From positions 58,806,851 to 58,870,850 of the forward strand of contig NC_092796.1 in NCBI RefSeq assembly GCF_918797505.1: 64,000 nucleotides of DNA. Direction: 5' to 3'. A model generated the notes under the pieces. The model was not told the origin of the DNA. It worked only from the letters and a program-made list of their open reading frames with translations, and searched no databases. This document shows, piece after piece, positions 22,401 to 32,960 of the stretch (its first letter is position 1; every line of letters starts with the position of its first letter). This DNA comes from Bemisia tabaci. Taxonomy: Eukaryota; Arthropoda; Insecta; Hemiptera; Aleyrodidae. Made by a program: the position numbers and the translations under genes.

Positions 22401-25400
22401 GGAGACCATCTTATTGCCCACAATTTCCACAATCTTTTGCATGTGGTCGATGACGCTGATCGATTTTTCTCCAAATGCCCAAATTTTACGCTTCAAATGA
22501 TCTCTGCTTTTGTGTTTGAAAATTACTTGCGGCTGTTGAAGAAGTTACTCCGAGGGCCCACCAAGAAACTGCAACAACTGGCTAGACGTTTAGGTGAACT
22601 ATGTTCCCCCAAGTATTGTAAAATGTACAGACCATCCTCACAGCAGGTTCTGCAATTGCAGAAGCAGCATCACGATGGCCCACTCCTTCTTGCATGTCAG
22701 GGTCCCCAGTACAAAAAAATCAAAATTCCTGATAAATTTGAACTTTCGGCAGACTCAGTAGCTGACTGTTACTGTGTTTTAAATACTGGTACTGTTGTCA
22801 TGGTTGAGAATATCGCCTTTTGTCGAGTTTCTGGAGAAGAAGTGATTATTGGCAAAGAAGTTCTGCAAGGAAATGATAGCATTTACCCTCACCATTTTTT
22901 GAGCAGCAAATCATTGGGAATTTTTGAATTTACGAGGCTCAATAGGCGTAGACAGTTTTGGCCTGTCTCCAGAATCACTCAGAAGTGCATGGTCTTGCCT
23001 AGTGGGGATAGCTTCATTGTTTTCCCTCTACTCCATACACATACCCCTACTTAAACTTGTTCTCCGCTGCTATGGAAGCTGAATAATGTATTCAGGAACT
23101 AAGGAAGAAATGATTTTACCTATTTCCTTGTACCTATCTAATGTTGTTTTTCTTACCGTGTTTCCTTCCATTATTCATTTTGTTTTATTTACCCTTCTCC
23201 ACTCGCTGTTGCTCTTATTTTTTGAGCTTTCGTCGGTGCAAAAGTAAGCAATCTTTCTTGAAAAATAAATCACTTCCAAATAAAACAATTTTTCTACATT
23301 GTTTTAATTGGAAGCAATTCATTTTTTTAAGTATTATACATAATATTATATAATACTACGAAAAATCGTATGATATAATATTATGAATTTTTTTTATTAT
23401 TAAATTGAATTGATTTACCTAATTAGTCAATGCTGATTCTTTCATCTCTCTACGTTAAATCATGGTCACATTCAAGTGGAACTTCTGATAAACAAGTAAA
23501 TAGTGAAGGGCTCATTCATTTTTTAAGTCCACACCCTTAAGTTTTTTTAAAATGATAAACACTAAACTATGGTTGGTCTTTGGTACCTAAAAGGAAATAA
23601 ATCCATGTGAAATATTTTTTCTTCGCGTGGTATCTTCCGTATGCTTGAAATGGTTTTTTACATGTTTGGGTTTTTCTTTCTTGTGTGTCATTTTTTCACC
23701 CGTTTGAGAGAATTTTTTATTTGTTTGGTGAAATTCGAGGTGCACTACGATAATATTTTAAATATACTTTTCAAAGTACCTATACTTTCTACTTTCCTTA
23801 CCGGCGACAAAATAATATTAGCAAAGAATCGATTGCTCGAACGATTCTAGGTGGCAGTAGCCACCCCAACCCAATCCTGAAAAACTCCATCTAAAAAATT
23901 GACAAAAAAAAAAAAAAAAAAAAATTAAAATAAATCAAATGATAGGCCAAATCTTAGCCTGCAATTTAGTAGTTTGGCAACAGTTGCTGGTCTAAGAAAG
24001 AAAACCAAGTGAAGTAATATTTTACAGACTGGGAGAAAATTCCCACATACGTATGCGAAGAAAATCTCACAGGGGGAATAAATATTTCACATAGATTTTT
24101 TCTCTTTCAGGCACAAATAACTAACCATACGAAACTCACACGCAATAATCCTTGGCAGGAAATAGCACGAGAGTTGTAGAGAGAACATACTGTCCATTGC
24201 ATTTTCCTGTATTATCAAGAATGCAGGAAGCTCTTAAATAAGCCTTCAAAGATAAATTATAATTTGCCTTTGCTGAAATCAGATGTTTTGCTATAATTGC
24301 TTCTATAGGTAAAACAACGTGTTTAACTCTTTCCTCCTCCAAAAGTTGTACGTTTTCTTTCGGAAAGGTAGCGTAGCGCGCCTGAATGACTACCATCGCC
24401 AAAAACAGCGCGTTTAAAGTTCCCGTCCCCAAACACAGCGCGCTTAAATTACTTGCAGCATGAAATTCAGCCGAATTCCTCATCGCATTTGCGCTTTATA
24501 AATAAGTTGTCTGCAAAACCAATCGAGATGAGTGAAAAAAAGCACTCCTTAATTCTTACTCGAGCGGCAACGTGATCATGATCGCAAGATCGAGGACATT
24601 CTGCACCCCTGTGTAAAATAACTATACTTACTTCTCGTTGCAGGGTCCTAAGCCACTGTGGTGCATCGTGAAATTAATGGACACCGGGGAATTAGATGTG
24701 CTTCCCAACAACTGGATCTTAGTCGGAGAGGGGAAATCGTACTACCCAGTCGGAAATCGTACCCTCGTGAACAAATTTGCAAAAACCTGCGAAGACCCAC
24801 ATGTAAACCGAAATCTTGAACTCGGAGGTGTTGAATGGGACCTGGTTGAAATCGAAATCCTTAAGGAAGATATAGGTAAGAAGTAGTTTTGAAATAATTA
24901 CTCCTCAAAAGTAGGGCACATAATTAAGGGAAGGAAAACAGTGAGCTAATACAAAATGTCAAGTTGTTAAATAGTCATTGAAAAGGTGGAAAAGTCGGAA
25001 AATTTCGCCTGACCGTGAAACGATGGAGAAAAGTCAAATAATTTCACCCTAGAATTCTTACTTTGGTCGAGTGTGAAGTAATTAAGTTTGTAATTTTCCA
25101 AGACTGAGTGCCTTAAAAATCTTGATATGAAACATTTTTATGAGACATCTTACTTAAAAAGCATTGTAAATTCCGGGTATTTTATGTTCACCCAGATAAG
25201 CCATAGCACAGTCAGGTTATTTTGCAATGTATTAAACTTGCCACTTTGTGATACCTGTTTTTGGCTAAAAGCAACAACAACAACAAAACTTATTTCACCT
25301 GGCTGTATGTTGGAACCTTTTGGTTGAACTAGAAGGGTGTATTGAGGAGAAGTATTATCTTGAGTCTGGTCTGGTTAACCCAATTTTTTTTCTACTAAAA

Positions 25401-28400
25401 GACTTATTTTTGTGTTAGTCATCAAGTAACTCTTCATTTCAAGCAAATTATGCGAATTTTGAGTTTTCCTCTCACTTTCATTTTAAATTAATTTTTTTGT
25501 TTTTTTTTTTGTTTGTTCTTCTTGGTAGATGACTTCACGAAAGCCATGAAGGATGCAATCAGGGCGACTCAAGGAAAAAGACCTTCAGCTGAATCCGAAA
25601 AAGATGTAGGGAGAGGGAAGAGGCTAAAGAAAGTGAAAAAACTTTTCTCTTCTGAATCAGATCGGGAAAGTTCATCAGCTGAAGGTAGAAAGGAACCCAT
25701 AAGCAGCAAAAGACTGAAAAAAGTACAAAAACTCACTTCCTCCGAATCGGAAGATTGCGAAAGCTTATTAACTGAAGGTAAAATGCAACACAAGCAGCCG
25801 ACAAGCAGCAAGAAAATGCAGAAACCTATACCGCCCATTAAACCTTCCTCCGTACCGACTATTCCTACATGTTTTTTAGCCCCCAAGCATAAGAAACCAG
25901 AATCTGCTCCCAAAAGTCCAGAAGTACCTCAATCTTTCGAGGAAAGTACATCCATCCAATCGACCGAGGAAAGTACACCGAAGAGACCGTCATCATCCAA
26001 ATCTAGGAAATGTAGACAAAGGCAAAAAAAACATAAATGTGCCGTTTTGAATCCCATCACAATTGAAGAATTGGCTCATGCGCAATGCATGCTGTCAAGT
26101 AAGTCTCATGAATATTTTTAGAATTTTTTCTTGATCTGTGAGCAATAGCATTTGCTCAATTTTAAATGAAATTTGCTATTATTTATTAGTCCAAAAATTT
26201 TGAATTTTCAGAGTTCTTGCATTGTTCACATAGCTGTAGTTTGAGTCAAAGTCGTTGTACAGAAGTCATACCTGTCCCCACAGAAAGCTTCTTTTGTATT
26301 CTTTCCTGTCATCCACTACTGATACATTTTTGGACCTAAAGTCATTCTGACCACATTTTCATTTCAAACGGTTTAGACCTGTGATCCGAAACGATAAAAA
26401 TTGGTATTTTTCTTTTAATCATCAATTCAAGAAAGTTTTCACGAAAAGTTTGCTGTTTGAGGATGCACTGATCATCACATTATTGAATTTTTATATTCTT
26501 CAGTTTGAAACAAAACATTTTTACACTTCAGCATGACGTATCCTCTATGCATTCTATGCATCATTTAAAATAAATTTCATACCAGGGTTCCAGTTATCGA
26601 GCGTATCTTTTATGTGTAAAATAATTATGATTACAGGAGAGTTCCAAAAACTCAAAGAAATGTTGCAGAAATCCATGAGCGAAATCATGGATCGGCTGGA
26701 TGAGCTGCTTCGAAACAGTCAGGAGACTTCTCAATCAGATGATGATGAAAGTAAAGCAAAAATTCAGGAATTACTGAAGGATGCGCCCTTCAAAACAAAA
26801 GAAGCCTTCAACAGCTTTGACAAAACCTTATCTGAAACCAGTGATCTCGTGGCTGGGTTGGTAAGTGTTTTGGTCAGTCTTCTGTCAATCAAATTTTTAA
26901 ATGCTTGGAGGGGATCTGAAGTATTTGGATATGTTTTAGGCTAATAGTCAAAGTAGGCATTTGGTCAAACTTTTGAGAATAACAAAGTTTTAACATAAAA
27001 GTTACAAAAAATTCTCAATGTTTTAATGTTCTGAACAAATATCTCCTTCATGTTGAGATTTTTCATGGAACTGTATCATTTAATCGATTCCTGTTAAATT
27101 TTCGAATTTAAAATTGTAAATATTTCGTATTTTATGCGATATCATTGTTCATATTCGGTATAGACATTTCTTAAACGGTTCCCGAAATTGTTTAGAATGC
27201 AGCTGAGAATCCTTGTTTGCATTAAATTGAACCATCATTATTAACCGCATTGAACTGGCAAAATTCAGTTAAAGATTTTTAATTTCAATATGATTGAGAA
27301 TACTTGCTCAGGCGTTTCACAAAATGCCTGATTTAACATTTGGTCTACGACAAATGTAAGTCCCTTTAAATCCCCCCTTTTTTTCTTTTTTAAATTTAAT
27401 TTTTTTATCATTTGGATGGGTCATGATTAAAGCTTCTTGACACGGCTCTGGTTTTAAAAATACCAAACCTGAGCCGTGTCAAGAAGCAAGACGATCCAGG
27501 TATATCAGAGTGCAATTATGTACAAGAAAGGCAGACCTTCATTAATATGTGTCCAAAACCGATAAATGCGCACACATGTTTGCAATGTTACGAACTTCCT
27601 GTCATAATTTATGTTTTCATAGAGAAACCTTTCCTTCAAACTTCCACGATTTTTCTTTATTATAAGCAAATTAAACTGTAGAAATTATTACAGTTGTACA
27701 TTCTTATTTATCGTGAAAAACTTTATGAATTTAAGCTTAAGAATCCATCCTCAGAAATTACAGTCACCTCTGCCTTTAAGCTTGAAGAATTCGCCCTATC
27801 GACTTCTGCAGAATATGTTGTAAAGCAGTGTCTCATTCGCATAATTTTGCTATTGCAAGTACACATACATAAAGTCGCGATTATAGCGCCGCCTCGCGCT
27901 CTGCGACGCCCAATCGCCATTGCCCCCTATCCTCCCAGAGATCATCAGGCAATTGGCACCTTCTGATCTCCTCCTCCACCCCTTGTCGCCAACCTTTCAC
28001 AGGACGTCCACGCCGTCGCCTTCCGGGAGGAACCCAATCGAAGACCTGCTTGGGCAACCGATCATCTGCCATCCTTCGCACATGTCCATACCAGACCAAC
28101 TGCTTGGACCTGATATCGTGCACGATGTCCTTTTCCACACCCATTATCTCGCGTACCCTTTCATTGCGGATACGCTCTCTTCTCGATATCCCAGCAGACC
28201 TTCGCCAAAAGTCCATCTCGGTTGCCCTAAGCATGTCTTCAGTTCTTTTCTTAAGTTGCCAGACCTCACTCCCGTAAGTTACGATACTCTTCACGATGAC
28301 GTTGTAAATTTTCCTTTTGGTCTCCTTGGAGATACTCTGGTCCCAGAGAACCCCATTTAGCATCGCGATAGCTTTCCTGCCTTGCACATTCCGATCTTTA

Positions 28401-31400
28401 ATGGCCCGATCCAAATTTCCGTCCTTAGTTAACCAAACTCCGAGATATTTATACTCTTCACAGTCCAGGATCTTCCGGCCATCCTCCAGTTCAATGCTTT
28501 GCTGATCACCACCGATAACCAACTTCTCCGTCTTAACCACATTTACTTCCATTCCCCACTTTCGGTATACTTCCACTAGCTTCCGCGTCATGTAATTCGC
28601 ATCTTCTTCGTCCTGAGCTATTACCACCTGATCATCAGCAAAGCACAGAGTATAAAGGGTGCCATCTTCACGTAGCGGGACGCCCATTCCCGAACAGCAT
28701 CTTTTCCATTCCTTTAAAACTTCTTCCAGGTACACTTTAAATAAGGTTGGCGACAAACAACACCCTTGTTTCAGTCCTTTAGTAATTAAAAACCCCAACG
28801 ATAACTCCCCATGCGATTTAACCCTAGAGAAAGCCCCACCATAAAATTCCTTAATAGCACTAATTAGTCCCCCACTAAAACCCCTTTTGTTCAAGGCTTC
28901 CCAAAGTTTCATCAATGGCACACTATCGTAAGCTTTCTGGAGATCCACAAACACTAGATGTAATTCCTGGCCAACTCCCTTCTTTTTCTCTATGACGTGG
29001 ATGATGGTAAATAAGTGATCAATCGTTGACCGACCGGCTCTGAAACCTGCTTGCTCTTCCGCTTCATGTTCTTTCCACTCCTCTTCAATTTTTGCTTTCA
29101 AGATTTTTCCATACACTTTGCTCAGGGTACCTGCAACCGACAGTCCTCTATAGTTATCACACTCATCTTTTCTACCCTTCTTCTTGTATATAGGTGACAC
29201 CCAAGACTCTTTCCATTCTGTCGGTACCTTTCCACCGTCCAAGCAATCTTGCATCAGGTATCTCAACCGTTGAAACAGCTTGCAGGTTCCACACTTGATC
29301 AACTCAGCAGGGATATTTCCCGGACCTGGAGCTTTATCGTTCTTCAGCTCTCGTACGGCCTTTACCACGTCCTCCATATGGATCTCCAAGTTATGATTAT
29401 CGTTAGTATACTCCAAGCTTACGCCTCCATCTTGAAATTCAGGTCGCCTTTCTGTCAGTAAATTTTTAAAATACCCCTCCAGTTTATCAATGGATATCGG
29501 AGATATTAAGTCACGCTTCATGTCCATTCGCAGCCCTTTCAGCAACTTCCAGCTCTCAGTGCTTTTCCTTCCTCCTATGTACGTGTCTATTTTGTTACAG
29601 CTCCTCTCCCAAGATTCGTTCTTTTTCTTGGTTATGAGCCTTCGTACCTGCGTCTGAGCTTTTTTATACGCCTCTTTGTCTTCTGTTTTTTTAGAGGAAA
29701 GGAACTGATGATATTTTTTCCGTTTCTCCTGAATCTCCTTCTCAATTTCTTCGTCCCACCAGTAAGGTTTTTCGCTAACTTTCCTATCATCAGCGACACC
29801 AAGAGCTTCCATTGCTGCCGAGTGAATGCAATCCTTCAGGAACTGATACTGCTGTTCGGTATCACCGTCCCTTGATTCGCCCAACTTCTCATCCAAGCGC
29901 TTTCCATATAAAGCCCTTACACTTGGATGCTGCAAGCTGTCAATGTTATAGTTTACAAGCTTGACACGATCTTTTTGTTGGTGAACTTCTTCCTGTGCTT
30001 GCCTGGTCTCCTGGCTCCCTTTCACTGGGAAAGCTATTTTCGCCCCGAGGAAATAATGATCACTGCCGCAGGAAAGACCTCTCCACACTCTAACTTGCTG
30101 AATCTTCATTCCCGTGTCTTGTCTGACAACCACATAATCAATGATTGATTTCAATCCGCGAGTAGACTGAACCCAAGTAAATTTATGGATATCCTTGTGT
30201 TGGTAGAACCCATTGAGCACCTTCATGTCCATTGAGATCTCCCAACACAATGATTTCCCTCCTGGATCCAATCTTACCAATTTCCTCGTTCAATTCTTCG
30301 AAAAATTGGTCCTTCACTGCGACAGTGGAATCATCGTTGACTCCATACACTCCCAAAATGGTGATTTTATGGCCAAACACTGTCATATTCATCTTTATCA
30401 TTCGGGGGTTAACAGCTTCCCATGTAGTGATGCACTTCCGTAGGCTCTTGCGAATAAGAATTGCAACACCCTGTTGAGCTCGCTGATCTTTTTCCACGCC
30501 ACTATAAAACAAATCGTATTCCTTTACACTTACAGAGCCTTGTCCTTTCTTCTTCGTTTCTGTTAATACCGTGACATCAAATCCGCGACTCCCTATCTCC
30601 GATACCACTTGCGTCATTTTCGTAGAAATTCCTTGTACGTTCCATGTTCCAAAAACCATCATCCGTTTACGTAATTTTTTCCGATAAATCCGTTTATTTC
30701 CATTTGTACCGAGGCAATTGTTATTGGGTCTTTTAACAGTATTCCTTTTTCCGAGTATCGGGGAGTTAGCCCGATGACTCAACCCCCAACCTGGAGGACC
30801 GGGGTTTGATTTCGGAGTTTCCTCTCCTAGACAGGTTGCTTCCACTACAGCTGAGAGCCCTGTCTGCCCTTCCAATGGGTGGTTCATACGCCTTGAAGCC
30901 GGTGACCATCTCCACTACCCCATGAGGCAGGGGTTACCAGCTGGGGTCCGCAGGATTGCTAAACCTGTGACATCAGTCCCCCATACGGCTATTGCAAGTC
31001 CCTTCTCTATAATCATGTCATTAGACTCCTCATCAACTTTAGGTAGAATGAAGTTTCATGAAATTTTTTATTACGCAAACACCAATGCTTTGTTTCTTTT
31101 GTACATACCCCAGGTTCTACACTTCAATAATATTATTCAAAGCCAGAACAAATTGTCCCATGCTGCCAGGACTATCGTTCGGCAAGTTCTTAGTGAAGAG
31201 CTGCAGAAGGAGTCTTCGTGGATGGGGCTAACTTCCGACAAAGAGGGAGAGCTGAAACTTGGATTTGGCAGATCAGTATTCTGCAATTCAGTGCTAATGA
31301 GTAAGTTCGCATTATTATTAATTCTCTCATAATCCTCCTATGATTTCACTTTCAGAAGGCTTCTTAAATTTAGAAATCAATGCATCTGAAATGTTAATTT

Positions 31401-31810
31401 TTAGTTACTGAGTTCCCAAAGGTGTATACAGTCAAAATGTATAAAATCGCACTCATCGGTCAACAATCGCTCGCTCCTTGAATCACAAGGAACCCGTTAC
31501 ACTGCGTTACGTGGGAAATAAAATAGCCCTGATTCCAAGACAAGCTTTGACTCGAGAGATCTATTTTTGCAGGTTGGTTTAATGTCACTCTCGTAATCAT
31601 TTTTGAACATGTTCCCTCACAATTGGTTTTTTTTTTTTTTTTTTTTCTATTTTAAAATTTGTTTTTGTATTTTCAGAAACATTGAAAAGATCGAAGAAAT
31701 GGAAAAATGACAACATCGAAACGCTTGTCAAAGACACCATCTCAAACATGCTAACAATGTCGCAGTCTCTGAAGAAAAAGCCAAGTGCGGCCAAAGCAAA
31801 ACCCAAATAG
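19445..31810 (+). CDS. Six-exon gene of the 15-kb element; 460-aa protein with DUF4806-like C-terminus (putative TnpA-like partner)
   Basis: Exons inferred from GT-AG borders and frame: 19445-19480, 24644-24875, 25529-26098, 26637-26860, 31114-31300 and 31677-31810 (TAG). They sum to 1383 bases, 461 codons, and all phases match. Residues 1-12 are MASSSSSNILNK. About 13-89 form an N-terminal domain (LWCIVKLMDTGELDVLPNNW). About 90-280 are Lys/Ser-rich with repeated KRLKKV-KL-SSESE, probably nuclear. About 281-355 form a predicted coiled coil (FQKLKEMLQKSMSEIMDRL). About 356-460 resemble DUF4806 (VLSEELQKESSWMGL...LGFGRSVFCNSV); a BEN-like fold is the alternative. Intron 1 contains the transposase ORF; intron 4 contains the RTE LINE. 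By analogy with En/Spm TnpA it may bind the subterminal repeats; that is inference. Expression is untested. Confidence 0.65.
19481..20650 (+). other. Intron 1 of the second gene, part before the transposase ORF
   Basis: Starts GTTAGTATGAG. AT-rich, with a T-run of about 25 at 20341-20365, and ends in TTCTTTTATTTCAG, a good acceptor 19 bases before the transposase ATG. An alternative transcript could join exon 1 here; exon 1 would then add a 17-codon upstream ORF ending in TAA before that ATG. Confidence 0.45.
20670..23054 (+). CDS. En/Spm (CACTA/TNP2)-like transposase, 794 aa
   Basis: An uninterrupted ORF; the start is MSDSSDSSQSGG just after a consensus 3' splice site (20650). Residues 1-125 are Ser/Pro-rich, and about 126-190 are Asp-rich repeats. 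The catalytic region follows: TWPIMVTFPGV, VYYGSSKP, FCCDAPAKAF (Asp near 368), HSGYGSCTRC (zinc-type Cys pair near 387-390), DIVLDVMHLIFIGVQKSLL (Asp near 446), FPRKPRHL, NWKATESRLFLLYLGPVVLK and HNFHNLLHVVDD. This is the layout of the animal transposase-domain proteins related to TNP2 of CACTA elements. DxP(A), CxxC and DxMH are the recognisable signature; I did not place the final catalytic Glu. It lies on the same strand inside intron 1 of the neighbouring gene. AATAAA signals at 23264 and 23279 could end its transcript. It looks intact and potentially active. Confidence 0.8.
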   Translation: MSDSSDSSQSGGNRHQGLKHLTRSGKWKRLRRQSDQQDSSLNMTAESTKSDFSTTTSDATSHNFSGIRQQSSDSPEPAPESPSEHSFFASSPVGDVPMPPMPNLPPSPPILIPGDINPPHPFGNDDESGADDDNNVDDDINFDDDNNVDDDLVNDDDSNVSDDSFGEIVDDVIFDSDQDNEVDDDVEEVEFDAVKMLEERLRVWALEQNVTHKALSKLCKLLRSVHPECYSRLHVDARTILRTPVEKLDPIPVHPGHSFKVGLKNQLELVAPLLPIFITELFALFGMDGLNVSESPPSETWPIMVTFPGVKEVLNRVFPILVYYGSSKPASCEAFLRPFVDELLEILENGFVYGERTIRFKTIAFCCDAPAKAFILGIMGHSGYGSCTRCIVDGNHVMGHRVFLEFDCQARTNIGFRTREYPAFHHGPTPLEEIESLDMTLDIVLDVMHLIFIGVQKSLLTTWNSGGVGLMLSPMLRGRLSDTLISLRRHVPSDFPRKPRHLKSAANWKATESRLFLLYLGPVVLKDILSPEKYNHFLSLHIACIILFNPSWCCQEEGRQYARQLLHHFVNETRVLYGDHLIAHNFHNLLHVVDDADRFFSKCPNFTLQMISAFVFENYLRLLKKLLRGPTKKLQQLARRLGELCSPKYCKMYRPSSQQVLQLQKQHHDGPLLLACQGPQYKKIKIPDKFELSADSVADCYCVLNTGTVVMVENIAFCRVSGEEVIIGKEVLQGNDSIYPHHFLSSKSLGIFEFTRLNRRRQFWPVSRITQKCMVLPSGDSFIVFPLLHTHTPT
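23055..24643 (+). other. 3' UTR of the transposase ORF and rest of intron 1
   Basis: AATAAA at 23264-23269 and 23279-23284. An AT palindrome-like stretch with ATAATATTATA words is at 23330-23390, and an A-run is at 23906-23924. A minus-strand 115-codon ORF (24136-24483) has no recognisable domain and is not called. The region ends in CTTCTCGTTGCAG, the exon 2 acceptor. Confidence 0.5.
27432..27487. repeat. Perfect 17-bp hairpin in intron 4
   Basis: GCTTCTTGACACGGCTC and its inverse flank a 22-base AT-rich loop. Function unknown; perhaps a very short MITE relic. Confidence 0.8.
27881..30280 (-). pseudogene. RTE-like LINE, reverse transcriptase part of the ORF
   Basis: 799 codons open. Starting in the last part of the endonuclease (VLNGFYQHKDIHKFTWVQS, IDYVVVRQD), it runs through RT motifs NDKAPGPGNIPAELIKCG, YKKKGRKDECDNYRGLSV, EEQAGFRAGRSTIDHLF, LVFVDLQKAYDSV (catalytic Asp), GLKQGCCLSPTLF and LCFADDQVVIAQDEEDA (catalytic Asp pair). 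It ends with the RTE-type tail QLVWYGHVRRM...LPKQVFDW, an Arg-rich GRRRRGRP stretch and a final helix. The domain itself is uninterrupted. It is out of frame with the endonuclease part upstream, so the element as read cannot make one protein. The Met start of this frame is incidental. Confidence 0.88.
30183..30887 (-). pseudogene. RTE-like LINE, apurinic endonuclease part of the ORF
   Basis: About 160 residues of an exonuclease-endonuclease-phosphatase domain follow a 75-residue N-terminus: MVFGTWNVQGISTKM, VTVLTETKKKG, GVAILIRKSL, ITILGVYGVNDDSTV and EIIVLGDLNGHEG. After DLNGHEG the frame runs into nonsense, whereas the overlapping frame resumes at the region before the final catalytic His segment. 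Compared with related endonucleases, roughly 25-30 residues are missing, so a small deletion with frameshift lies near 30225-30240. It resembles the proteins often labelled craniofacial development protein 2-like. Confidence 0.87.
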
Positions 31811-31944
31811 TGTCACCCTGCTCTCAGTCGTCAGTCGCTGCTCTGTGATTATTTATAGATAGGCATTTTTTTAGATGGCCTTTTTTCTCTTTTTCTGCAT
31901 TTTCCTCCTTTTTATTAGTATTTTTGTCAATGAACAGCTCTTTC

Positions 31945-32790
31945 GCTTTTCTCTTTATCTTTTTATTTGTATTTGTTCAAATTAACAGACCTATTGCTGC
32001 TGTTTAATTCGCAGCTCCCTTTCACTATTCTCTAATGGAGATGTTGCATGTGTGAGGGATTTGCAATTTGACTGTTGTTTCCTACGTAAAAGTTTGCGAG
32101 AAGCACGATGGTGCCACTGGTTTTCTCTGAAATGGATGTTTCAGGAGAAAAAGCTCTCAAAGTGAGGCCAAAATGGAGGGGATATCCCGCCCTACCCTGA
32201 GAGTCCACCTCTCCATCAAAACGAAGTCTCCATGCAAAGATAGGGAGCAAATACATTGACAGGGCTGCCACTTCATTTGGGGACTCCAAAACTGAAAACA
32301 CGGCAACCCTGCTAATGTATTTGCTCCCTATCTCTGCATGGAGAGTTAGTTTTGATGTAGAGGTGGACTCTCAGGGTAGGGCGGGATATCCCCTCCATTT
32401 TGGCCTCACTTTGAGAGCTTTTTTTGAGCTTGGGAGATGATTTCAGAGAAAACCAGTGGCGCCATCGTGTTTCTCGGTTTCTCGCGAACTTTTATGTAAG
32501 AATCAATGGTCAAATCGCAAATCCCTCACACATGCAACATCTCCATTAACAGCCCTATCGCTGCTCTAATTAATTATAGTGAAGCATTTTCGGTCATTTG
32601 TTCCTCTTTATTTAAATTTATCTTCTTTTTATTTGTTTTTGTTCAAATTAACAGACTTACTGCTGCTGTCTAATTCGCAGCTCCCTTTCGCTATTCGCCA
32701 ATCAGCAGCCCTACAGCTGCTCTTTATTTAAGCAGCCCAATAGCTGCTCTCTAATTACCTGCTCTCCAATCAATAATTGTGGAGCATTCT
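31945..32790 (+). repeat. Duplicated GCTGCTCTAATTA-rich 3' region
   Basis: A roughly 90-bp unit (TTTTATTTGTTTTTGTTCAA, then TTAACAGAC, CTGCTGTCTAATTCGCAGC) occurs at 31945-32034 and 32605-32697, on either side of the 512-bp foldback. Short AGCAGCCCTA-AGCTGCTCT units continue to about 32790. Confidence 0.65.
32035..32546. mobile_element. 512-bp foldback MITE with TA target duplication
   Basis: ATGGAGATGTTGCATGTG at the left and its inverse at the right, with TA immediately outside both ends (32033-32034 and 32547-32548). The arms stay complementary almost to the centre (words TTTGCTCCCTATCT and GAGAGTCCACCTC mirrored). It sits 225 bp after the stop codon of the second gene, probably in its 3' UTR. 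TA suggests a Tc1/mariner-type mobiliser. Confidence 0.85.
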
Positions 32791-32904
32791 TGGCCCCTTT
32801 TTTCTATTTTTCTAAATTTATCTTCTTCTAGTTTTTTCAATAATGGTTAGACATTTTTAACCACTTTTTTCTATGAATCTGTCACTTTGATTGTTACCAT
32901 TTGT

Positions 32905-32960
32905 TGTATGTAATATTATAATTCATCGTAATATTATAATATACTGAATTTTTTTAAAAA
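32905..32960. repeat. AT hairpin with TAATATTATA words
   Basis: GTAATATTATAATTCATCG faces its inverse. The same word pattern occurs at 23330-23390 behind the transposase ORF, so it may be an element-specific transcript-end signal. Weak. Confidence 0.4.

Larger units (their letters stand above)
27861..30987 (-). mobile_element. RTE-like LINE, nearly full length, with 12-bp target duplication
   Basis: Direct repeats GCTATTGCAAGT at 27849-27860 and 30988-30999 bracket the element exactly. The 3' UTR is only 20 bases and ends in TATGTATGTGT, a microsatellite-like tail as in RTE elements. It is inserted antisense in intron 4 of the second gene, ending 114 bp before exon 5. Confidence 0.93.

Noticed and set aside
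24136..24483. 115-codon minus-strand ORF in intron 1
   Set aside because: No recognisable domain, antisense to an intron, no splice or poly-A support.
31114..31810. BEN domain for the C-terminus of the second gene
   Set aside because: The W-G...F pattern and spacing look more like DUF4806, though I cannot exclude it without a profile search.
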